Shown: one piece after another, positions 51,801-63,800 of the stretch
Numbering within the stretch: the stretch's first letter is position 1
How the letters are laid out: each line of letters begins with the position of its first letter
Assembly (NCBI GenBank): GCA_032718565.1
Contig: JAVGVS010000021.1
Location: 245,801-309,800 of the forward strand
DNA from: Distichodus sexfasciatus
Lineage: Eukaryota; Chordata; Actinopteri; Characiformes; Distichodontidae
DNA: 64,000 bases
Reading direction: 5' to 3'
Notes under the pieces: model-generated
Seen by the model: only the letters and a program-made list of their open reading frames with translations
What the model was told of the DNA's origin: nothing
Databases searched by the model: none
Program-made: the position numbers and the translations under genes

Positions 51801-54800
51801 TTTCTTGGTTTTGATTCGACTAATTTGGATCAGCTCAAAGTGGGGCTCTGGAATATGACTTCTGATAAATTCATACATTTACTTTGATGTTGCAGTGTAG
51901 ATATGTTGTGCACCACCCAGCCCTTGTTCTTGGATTTATGGAAAGGACTAACAAAGAGGGCTGAAAATTTCTTTGCATACATCAATGTATTAAATGTAAA
52001 AAAAAAAAAAAACTATACTTGCTAATGGTCCTTCTCCTCCTCCTCCTTCTGGCCTAATTGTACTCCATCATAGCTAAATTTATCTAAATTACTCAGAGGT
52101 CCCTTGAAGTCTGTCAAGAACAAATCTGAATGATGAGGGAAAGCATTGCCATGCTCACTAATCTTTTTGATGCAGGTGTGGTATTGGCAGTTTCTTTGCT
52201 TGAGTGCTGGTTGCTAGTTTAAAGTAAAAGGTCACGCTAGTTTTCTCATCGGTGTCTGGTGTCAGTAAGCACTCTATTTTTATCCCCCTCCCTCCATCTC
52301 TTTATTGGCATTAACTGTGCTGAGTGCCCAGTGTCTTTTGATGATGGGTAGATGAGGTTTATCATCATCAACAACAACAACTGCTAAGTCTCAAATGTGA
52401 AAACATATTTCAGATGCTGTCTTTACAAATCTGTATTTTGATGTAAATGTCTCAAAAATATCTATAGCATCACATTTTTTTAATATACAGAAAATGAGCT
52501 CGTTAGGGATTAACAGTATGCTGAACAGTATGATTATCAGTGTTTATGTTTTAATTACATCACACTTTGGAAAAAGGGAGGCAAACTCGAAAGCTGGCAT
52601 GCTGCACTTTTGCTGTCAGGCACTTCCGTCTCTTTCTGTGTAGTGCAGTTTGCAACTGGGATGCTTTCAATTAAAATTTCACCAAAAGCACTGTAGTTGG
52701 GTTTCTGCTTTGCACATGGTCTAATTGCATCCTGTGCTCCTACTGCAGAATCCCTTAACTGTCTTCTCAGCTTCATATGAACAATCCAGTCTGTGATAAA
52801 ATGCTCATCCTTTCTTTTGTTTCTCTCCAATCCACCTTCCTTCTGTCTCTCTCTCTCTCTGTAGCTCTGTGGAGAATGTGCTGAAGACTCTGGTGAAAAG
52901 CTGCAGATTGTAAGTACACCCAAAATCTGTTACTTGTGAATTGTCATTAGAGGCTGACATGCATTTGACCCATTTATCTGGCAACTTCACTATGTGATAA
53001 TCAGATTTCCCTCATGCTGGTAAAAGAGTAATGTAATCAGGTCATTGTTGAGTGAGCTGGTAGAACAGCTTTCGATTATTGCTCTCTCTTAATACACTTG
53101 ACAGTTTTGGCACGTATTTCCTAGCAAAAGCCTGTACTGAAAAAGGTAAATGCCTACCATGGATTGTGCACTTAGGCCACTAAAGTGTTTTTTCCACTAG
53201 TTTTTCTATGCAAGTACATGCACACTTGTACATACTGCTATATATCAATCATTTTTGTTCTGTTTGGTTTATGTAGATATTTCCCTGAGTCTGCTACGCA
53301 AGAGATGTTGAACGAGTGGCGGCCACTGCTGTGCCCATTTGATGTCACCATGCAGAAAGCCATTAGCTACTTTGAGCTCTTTCTACCAACCATCATGCCT
53401 CCAGAACAGCACCACAAAGGCTTCAAGTAACAGAACTATATAACTTTGTCATGTTCAGTGAACAGATAAAATACATTGGCTATGAGATACAATAAAGAAA
53501 ACTGTTTCTGCTTTTTCGTTTCATGCTAATAGAAAACATATACATCGGAAACTTTAAATTAGTCCATATTAGGAGCCTTTACCTTAGTGGGGTAAAGTGT
53601 CTTAGCTTGCATGTTTGTGAAAAAAGCTTTTGACCCTCAAAATGAGGCTGTCTTTTCTTATCCTGGTTCATGGACTGCATTTGTTTTGGCTTGTATGGAA
53701 ATTGAAATGTATGTATCTTATACATTTGAATTGTGTTTTTAGGTTATGGTTTGATGAACTGATGGGTCTGTGGGTATCAGTACAAAATCTGCCAAGCTGG
53801 GAAGGGGTGAGCTTCTGAAAATATTCCATTTATACCATGTATAAAACGCTTGGGGGCCATTTTCCTAGTTGAGGATTAAACCTAGTCCTAGACTTGTTTT
53901 GAGTTTGAATAGTAAATCTCTATTGGTATTACAACTTAGTCCTAGACTAGGCTTAAGCCATGAGCAAGAAACCAGCCCTTAATGTTTAAGATGGACTAAT
54001 CTTACATTTCAACACACCCATTTAGCTCATTGTTGAATTCTTCCACAGAGTCTTGTGAACCTTTTTGCCCGTTTAGCCAACGACAACATTGGCTATGTTA
54101 ACTGGGACCCCTACATTCCCAAGGTACTGAAGCGAATGTACTTGACTAAAAACACATTGTGGTGTTGTCGGTCTTTGTTCTAATACTTTATCTTGTTTGC
54201 CAGATCTTCACCAGGATATTGCGAAGCTTCAACTTGCCGGTAGGAACCAGTCAGATGGTGGTCCCCAGGTATCTGACCAACTCGTACGACATTGGCCATG
54301 TTGTCCTGTGGATCTCCTCGATGCTGGTATGTTTAATTCATTGACTTGCAGCCAAACCAAAGTTTTTGTCTGTCACTTGTGTCAAATGAATTGGTGCATG
54401 TTGTGGGAAGGATACAGGTTTATGATTGTTTTCCCCAGACGTTAATTTTCCCTCTTTGTGACCCTATATCAGGGAGGTCCCCACAATCATGCCCAGAAGC
54501 AGCTCAATGGCCTCTTCAGCAGCATAGCCTCCTTCTACCATCCCTCCAACAATGGCCGCTGGCTGGTGAGACTTTTATAGCAACCACAAGCTTTGAAGTG
54601 TTATTTTGAATTGAAATATTTTAAAATGCTTTTACATAGGGATAGAGATATCTTATCTCTATATATTTTTTTAAATATCAGCCGATATTGAGATATATCA
54701 CGATATAAGTCAAATCACTGTCAATATAAGTCATTCTATGGCTTAACATTCTAACTCTACTTTGTCCATTTTGTATCCATCAGAATATAGATTTTTTTAT

Positions 54801-57800
54801 TGATAAGTGTTTGATATTTCTTCTTTCCTATTGATTATGCTGTAACATTATTAAATTGAAAAAAAAAATCTAATCAATTGAAAATAATGAAATACTGATG
54901 TTTTGGGTCATTTTGAACCAATTTGGCCTATAAAATGCGCCACTGTTGGCTTTTCTGGAAGAGAACTACATTTACCACAATCCCCTCGGAGCTGACTATA
55001 AAGCGTTTTAGAGAGTAATGGCGCTCATGTGCGAGCTCATAAATACAGCATGTGTTTACATCGTGAAAAAATGTCATTTATGCACTTTTATGCATTTACT
55101 TCTGTTTTTGTGCTCGGAACATCTCACAAATACTTTCACATACGCAGGGATCGGGTCTTGTCTTGATCGCGCCACTAAAAAGTTTAATAAGCGTCCGTGC
55201 GAAACACAAGCGGGGCATGCTTTATCGAGTGCAGTAAATTACACGAAGTATTTTTGTGTATTCGAATAATCGTTTCACCTCGTTTCAGTATTACCGGTCT
55301 TTGTATGAACATGCTTTCGACACAGTTTGCAGTGTGCGCTAATCTGCTTCGCATCAGACTTTAAGTAGCCAAAATACACATGATTGATTCGGCTGCTCTG
55401 TCCGTCAACCTGACTGACGTGAGGGGTAACCACAAGATCAGTTCGGCACGGCGCTGTTTTCATTATCGTTAGCTTCTCGTGAAATCAAAAAGTGGACGGA
55501 ATGAGTGCCATCGACTTTATATCAACTATGTCTATTTTTTCTATCAAGGAAAAGCTGTTTAGCAATAATTATCTTTATCGTTTTATCGCCCAGCACTACT
55601 TTTCCACAAGTATGAATTTTTTTTCTGCTTATATTGGTACATACATTGAGTTTAGGGACTGTCTACATTTTAATAACATGGCTCAGGCAGAAATATGCCT
55701 TAACAGTTAGCAGCTGTACTTTGACTCTTTGTAATGCCAGTCTTCATTCCAGAACTTTTGCTGGCGTGTGGTGTCAGCTCAGGTTTGTTTGCTTTCTGGA
55801 AGCAGTGCTGTCTGCAGTTTACATGCACTGGACAGATGGCCCTCTGGCAGTGGCTTACAGCACATGCCATTACAGAAAGACAGACCCAGTATCTGTCATG
55901 TTTATTAAACCAACCACACACTTTTCCTGCAGGAGTGACATTGCTCTGTTCTTGTTTTATCTTCAGTTTGCATATTTGACATGCTAAAGCACCAGTCATA
56001 ATGGTACTTTTATGTAAAGTCATTCTAAAACTGATTTAGTGAGAGGAATTTTGAAAAGAAAGATTGTAATTAGAAGTGAATTCTCTTATCATGGTTTACA
56101 CTGCACAGCACATAGTACACCACAGTGAAATCTGACCTCGACATTTGACCCATCCTATCTAATGAAAAGATGTAGAAAATTCGTTTCATGTTTAAGTGTC
56201 CAGTTATATGTGTTGATCTTGGAGATGTCTTGGCCTCTCATCCTACCTCTTGACTTTGGCCACACCTCTCTCACAATACTAATGTTATATCTATCTGAAC
56301 CTTTGGATTTTTTGGTTAATCTGTGCAGATGAAGTTGATGAAGATGTTGCAGCGCTTGCCGGCCAGCGTTGTGCGGCGAGTGCATCGCGAGCGCTACAAA
56401 AAGCCGTGCTGGATCACGCCAGTTCCCACCAGTTACCGCCTTACCGACCAGGACATTACAGAGTTTGTGGAAAGCATGAAGCAGCCAGTTCTAATGGCCA
56501 TGTTCAGCAAGACGGGTAGTATGGATGCAGCCCAGGCACTACAGAACCTGGCACTGATGAGACCAGAGCTTGTCATTCCGCCCGTACTGGAAAAGTTAGT
56601 GCCTCAACCCTTATTTGATTTAAGGCCTTAAAAAGTTGTGTGGGTGACTTTTTGGTTGCCTACAACAGTTGCAGTGCTTAATAATGCTCAATAGAAGACC
56701 TCATTAATCCTCAGAAGGGGGTTATAAATTCCACCATTCTGTTGTAAAGAGGTTTTATGAGTGTTTTTTTCCCTAAATGTAGACTAGCAAGTACTTCATG
56801 TCCCTCCAGATGCCTGATTGGGGGTTAATGTGACGTGTGTCTTCTGTGTAGTGTCTCCTGTAATGTGTAATTTCTCCTGCAGGACGTATCCAGCTATGGA
56901 GACACTGACTGAACCCCATCAGCTAACGGCTACACTTAGCTGTATGATTGGCATGGCTCGTAGCCTGCTTAGTGCGGGACGCCATTACCCAGAAGGCCCT
57001 GCCCATGTCCTGCCCCTACTCATGAGGGCATTGCCTGGTGTTGACCCCAATGATTTCAGCAAGTGCATGGTACGTTCTTTTACGTCAACTGTATGGGCAA
57101 ACACTTTGTAATACGGTGTGACCACACTTTTTATATTACAGATGTTTGCTTTCCACAGGCTATTTCATTTATTGGACTTCTTTCAATTAATGATGTTGAT
57201 GAATTGTTTTTTAGATAACGTTCCAGTTCATTGCTACATTTACTACCCTTGTGCCTTTGGTGGACTGCTCCTCTGCCCTCCATGAGCAGAATGACTTAAC
57301 AGAGGTGAGATTGTGTGATCGTTTATTGTCATATGTAGCAAACTAACCAATTCACTGGAAGTAGCTAATTTATCTTCTGTGGTATTCACACCTTTCTTCT
57401 AGATGGAGAGAGAGCTGTGTTCTGCCTCAGCTGAGTTTGAGGACTTTGTCCTGCAGTTTATGGACAGGTAAATGGAACAATATGTGTGGGTGTTTTAGCT
57501 CTTAAATTCTCTTGAAGCTATTTTTCCCTTCTGTTTTCATGAAAAGTTAGTATGTGTTGCACTGTTCACATTTATGACGTTGGGTTGACGTATGGTTGCA
57601 GGTGCTTTGCACTGATTGACAGCAGCACACTGGAGCAGACGCGGGAGGAGACCGAGACGGAGAAAATGACTCACTTAGAGAGCCTAGTGGAGCTGGGCCT
57701 GTCCTCTACATTCAGCACCATCCTTACGCAGTGCTCCATGGAGATATTCAAGGTGCTTATCTCTCACAAACATGGTCACAAGAACATCACCAGTTTTGCC

Positions 57801-60800
57801 AAACACAGTCACATTTACACAGATGTCCATGCCACTTGTTGCCACCTCCTTCCAAAAGCACTGACATGTATTAAAGTGAAATGAAAGATTTTGTATCACA
57901 GATTAGCCACAATAAGGCTGGAAATTATATAAGGTAGACCGATGAAAATGCCTGAGTCTTTTATTCAACGTTTTACACGTTTTACCTTTTCTGTTTTTAC
58001 TAACAGGTGGCTCTTGAAAAAGTCTTCAACTTCGCCACTACCAACATCTTTGAGACGCGTGTCGCAGGCCGCATGGTAGCAGACATGTGCAGAGCAGCTG
58101 CAAAAGTATGTGTTGGAACCCCAGACCCTCTAAAAGCTGGTTAGGAGCAGTTGTGATGTAACCTGTCTCACTCTCTCTTGCAGTGCCACCCTGCGGAGTC
58201 CCTTCGACTTTTTGTGCCTCACTGCTGTAATGCTATCATACACATCACAGCCAGTACGTTGATTCAGAGTCACTTTTAAGGTTTCTTTACAGTATATTTG
58301 GAGCTGTATCTCTCACTAAAGAGATTTTTTTTTCCCTTAGATGAGGATGTTTTGAATGAGGAAGAGCTAGATAAGGAGCTGTTATGGAACCTCCAACTGC
58401 TGTCTGAGGTAAACTTGATGTCTATTTAAAAAAAGCAACTATGTGCTGTCCAAGAAAAGAAAATACTCATTTAAAGCATTCAATAAAAGACTCAAAGTGT
58501 GTTAAATTATATTCCTCTTTATCTCACAGGTTACACGTGTCGACGGGGAGAAGTTACTTCCATATCGCACACAGCTGGTGCAGATCTTGCAGCTGACATT
58601 GCGGCTACGCTGCAAGCAGGGCTACAGTCTGGCCTGCAACCTGCTACACCACATCCTGCGATCCACTGCCCTCACCTACCCTACCGACTACTGCAGCGTA
58701 CCTGGAGGCTTTAACCGTCCACTGAACCAGTACCTGCCCATTAAGGTACAGCAGATGCTGGCACATTTATTAAGCTTCTGTTTACTACAGAGCCAGTTCT
58801 TATTGCTCTGTGCATTCGTCACTCTTATAAGAGATACTTCTGCCTGTCTCTGTAGGATTGGGGCCGTCCTGGGGACTTGTGGAACTTGCAAATTCAGTGG
58901 CATGTGCCCAGTGCGGAGGAGACAGCCTTTGTGTTCTACATACTGGACCTCCTGCTCCAGCCAGAGCTGCAGCGTCTGCAGAAATACGCCCAGGGAGAGC
59001 TTGACATGAGCAGGTCAGAGTCCCTGGCTCGAAATGTAGGGTTAGAAAGTCGCAAATTGATTCTGTTAGTTCGGGAAAAATCAGAAATTCTGAGAAATTC
59101 ATATAAAGGAGAGTGACTAATAAAAATGTAGATGTGGGTATGTCTACACAAACCAAAGTTTATTTTCCTCTAATTATTTAGTTTTTTAAAATTGTTTAAA
59201 CATTTTGTATGAGTGTATGTTCTACATGTGACATATGACTAGAGCCTTGTTCTTTATCTGTACAGGGATGATGTTCTGCAGAGCCTGTCCATTGTGCAGC
59301 ACTGCTTGCTGGGTGCGGGCTGCATGCTCCCACCTTTAGACGGACCCAGAGTTACTGGCCTGTAAGAGCTTTAAGTACTATGTTGTGTTCATAGTACATG
59401 TTATTGCTGTCAAATAAAAAACCCAAATGTTACAGTTTTAACTGCTAATTTGAGATCTAAGAATTCTTGAATTTAAGATGTGCATAAAAAATGGCCAAAA
59501 ACAAAAAATGTAATTGCGTATTTAAGAGCATCTTCACAGAACAGTCAGTATGCATCTCTGATAATTTTTTACAGGGTAGAAGTTTTAGACAACTAAAAGT
59601 CAGTTGCTTAGTGTATTTGTGATACATGATAAATATACTGTCGCACTGTTTCTTAGATAAAGTGAAAGCTTGGTTACTGTAGTGAAAAGTGTGATTCACT
59701 GCAATAAAGGTTTATAGTAGTTAATTGTGCATCTGAGATGCTTTTTGAATCTTAGATTTAATTGGTAAAATAATTTGTGTGAATTTGCTATGTAATGTTT
59801 TTTTTAAATAGCAATACAAGCTTACCTTGCCTAATACCAAACATAGTCAAATTACAAGGCACTATGTTTGGTTGTCATTAAACAAGTAACATTTTTCAGT
59901 TTGCTGTTAGGTTGATTTTGGCCTTCAGTGACATAACGGAATAATGAATAATTTGCTTTTACAGAGTTGATAGCATGGTTAGCCTGGAGGAGACCAAACT
60001 CTTGATTGGGGTTAACTATGGTAAGCCATAATGTTTCTCTATACAATCAGTACATGCATATCCTGTATTAAATGTCCACTCCGTTTGCTGCAGAGTCAGC
60101 CTTTACTCTCTGATCAAGATGTTTTCCTTACAGATGCATCCAGGGAGAACTACAGAGATGCCATCTGTAAAGTTATGAGACAACTTCTACGTAAGTAGGA
60201 ACATTAGTCAGCCTCCAGTCATCAGTGGCTACCTCCCTCTGCTACTACATAACAGGCTCTTAATATTTGTTCAGATTATATACTGGAGCACTCAGAAGAT
60301 GACACCAAGTCTCTCTTTGCCATCATAAAGGTGACCATTGTTAGCTATTTAGTAGTTGTAGACTAGTTACAGTTTGCATAGGTGTTTGTTTACCTTTATT
60401 TTTCCATTTTTGTTCCAGATCATAAATGACCTCATGCATTTCAAAGGGTCTCATAAGCATGAGTTTGACTCGCGTTGGAAAAGCTTTACTTTGGTTAAGA
60501 AGTCTATGGAGAACAGAGTATGTAGCAGTTGGTCTGGATATCTGGAAAAAATTCTGATCCTCCAAATCAAATAGTTATTTAAGCATTTAATTTTTTATTA
60601 TTATTGATAGGTTTTTTTTCCATTCTAGCTCCATGGCAAGAAGCAACACATTAGGGCGCTTCTCATAGATCGGGTACTTCTGCAACACGAGGTATCAATT
60701 ATACAGTTGTAATTTTATAAGGATGTAGCAGAACATGAGCATCAAAAATCATTAATGTTTATTTTTTTGAAGATGCGAACACTTCTCGTAGAGGGCTGTG

Positions 60801-63800
60801 AATACAGAAGTGTTCACCAAAATCTGCTCAGAGACCTTCTGCGCCTCTCCACCAGCACCTACAGTCAGGTACGACAGTTAGTTTTGTGTTAGTTTCTGTT
60901 GTGCTAGATAATTGCAATGTCTCTTTAAGGATTCAGTTTTCAAATGCATTGCCTTTGCTGTCAGGTCCGCAGCAAAGCCCAGAGTGTTTTGTTCTCTGCT
61001 CTGGGTACGTATAACTTCTGCTGCCGAGACATCACCCCTCGAGTCTTGGAGTTGCTGGACCCCTCACAGACCAGTGTCACACAGCAACAGTTCAAGGTGC
61101 GCAACAGCTGCAAGCATTGCAGTTTATGATTAATCAGGCATTGTAGTTACTGATACACTCTGTCCATTAGGGGTGTAAATCACAAATTTCATATAAAATT
61201 TATTCAGATTTGTACAAAAATCAGATGTTTGCCGATATCACAAAGTCTGCTATGATACACTTTCAATTGATTCAGTTCAGGAGCCAGTCATCCATATGCT
61301 GACTTTACACAGTCACTTCTGTTCGTATCAAACCACAAAAAGCAACTGACATTATTTTGCACTTTTATTCCTGAGCTCAACCAGACATATAAAAAAAACC
61401 CCAGATCATTTTCATTTTGGGTTGGGCTTGTTGATCATTGAATTGATGTTTTTATGTACATATACACATACTGTAGATGTACTCTCCGACCATGACCTTT
61501 TTAGAATCAGGTTTTTGAAAGAAGAACTTGATAGAACATTAGTGGCTCACATTGAATCATCTTCTACCTTTCAGGGTGCTCTGTACTGTCTGCTGGGCAA
61601 CCATGGAGGAGTTTGCCTGGCAAACCTTCATGACTGGGACTGCATTGCTCTGACCTGGCCAGCAATGGTGCGTTCAGGCCTTAGTCCTGCCATGTCTCTG
61701 GAAAAGCCCTCCATTGTTAGGCTCTTTGACGACCTTGCAGACAAAGTCCATCGGCAGTACGAGACCATCGGCATTGACTTTACTGTGAGAAACTCTCAAC
61801 TCTCCTCATCAAATTAACATCAATAGCACATTAATCTCTTGTCAAGTCTCACGTAGCTCTCTTGTATGTATACTCTCGGGTTTGACTGCCCAGGTGCCTC
61901 AGACCACGCTGGATCTGGGCCAGAAGATCACAGAATCAGGCAGTCCTTCTCCACACATGGGGCCTCCATCAGAAAAAGAGTTGGAGCAGGGACTCACACT
62001 GCAGCAAGCTAGAAATATGGATGCTGTGCAGTGAGTGCTCAAACATCTAAATAAAGTGAAATGCACATTAATTCCTTTGCTTTCCGCTGCAGTCACGTGT
62101 CTGTGTATTTTATACAGGAAATATGAAAAACTGGTTAAAGACCTCCTTGAGTGCCTTGATGAAAGAAACCTGTAAGTTTCTCAAATGTGTAAAAGGACAG
62201 TTTTAAATGTTTGTTAAAACTTGTGTAAGTGTCTTAAATTTCTCTTTTAAGGCCTTGGAAGTTTGAGCACATGGCCATTGGTTTTCTGTCCCTACTGCTG
62301 AGAGATGACCATCCTCTTCCTGCACCAGCAGTGAAATTCTTTGTGCAGTGTCTCAACCATGACGCACTTACAGTGCGCAAGGTACCTGCCCAGAACATTA
62401 ACTCCAGAGTCTTAACTGCACTGACATGCAGACTAAATATCTAAGAGCATTTCCTGATGTTTTGAAGAATATACATCATCCATTGCTGTTTTTACAGAAC
62501 AGGAATTTTAGAGAGCTACTTGGTTTTTCTTGGTGTAGTTGTGATGCATGAAAAATATGCTGGGACAGTATTTCTCAAAAATGCTACTTTTTATTGTGTG
62601 AAAAATTATAAAGTCCACTCCAATAATAATGTATAGTAGCTTTTCATTCATCAGAGAGTGTTTTAGAATCTTAGACAATTTTGTTAAATCATTGTAATTT
62701 TGTTTGCTTGTTCCTGGACATTCATGTTGTAACACCTTTCCGATTTCACTTTTTGCCGAAGGTGGCTATCTCTGCTGTCGCAGGCATTCTCAAGCAACTG
62801 AAGAGGCCGCGCACAAAAGTGGCCCTCACAGCCAGCGAAATCAGTGAGTCAGCATTTTCAGTGTTTAAATGGATACTACTGATGTGCATAATATGGAAGT
62901 GGATATTGCTCAATTCAGAGCATTGGTGACAGTTGTGATTGTGATACTACGGAAGCGGGGTTGATAGGGGTATAAATTACAAGATTCATCACAATAAGAT
63001 ATATTGATTTAGTCACAAAGTGTACTGTGACACGATTTTGTTTTGATTCAATTCAGAAACCAGCGGTCGATATGATGCTATCATATGCCGAGCTATCAAT
63101 TCACAAAAGCAACTAAAATATTGACATTTGTATTGAGCTCATGTACACATGTAAAAGAAAATCTTATTTTTTAATAACAGTAGACCTCTTTTTAATATAG
63201 CCATGGTACAATATGTATGATGACTGATCAGTGTTTTCATTTTGGATCGATGCTCTGGGCTCCCTGAATCAGTGTATTGATGTAGACTGATGTGTTGTGA
63301 GGGGTACATCTAAGGGCTAATGGTAAGAGATTTGTAATGTAGGTGGGGTGAAGGCGCCAGAGGGGATTGTAGCTGGAGACAGACCCGGAAACGACTGGCT
63401 TCAGTACCATGCAGACAGCTTGCCTCGCTCACAGGATGTTTGGGACAGCTTTCGGTTCGTCGAGAAGACACACTGGGGTTATTACTGCTGGCCAAAGTGA
63501 GTAACGTTACACCCCCTTATATTGTGTCTGTGTCTGACCAGAATACACATCAGTCCCTATTCACCGTTAGGACTTTAACCTTTCCCTCACTGTTGACTTC
63601 AACTACTTCTAGGCAGCTGATATTGTACGCTCCTCTGGAGAACCAGCCCACAGACCTCACGCCTGAGGAAATGAATGAGGTACACACATTCACACAGTTC
63701 AGTCTACATGTGCCTCTGATGTGGTGTGCAATCATTAGTTTTTAATAACATGATTTTTTTATTGTTTCTAATCCCAGAGTGAGCACATCATCTACGACAG

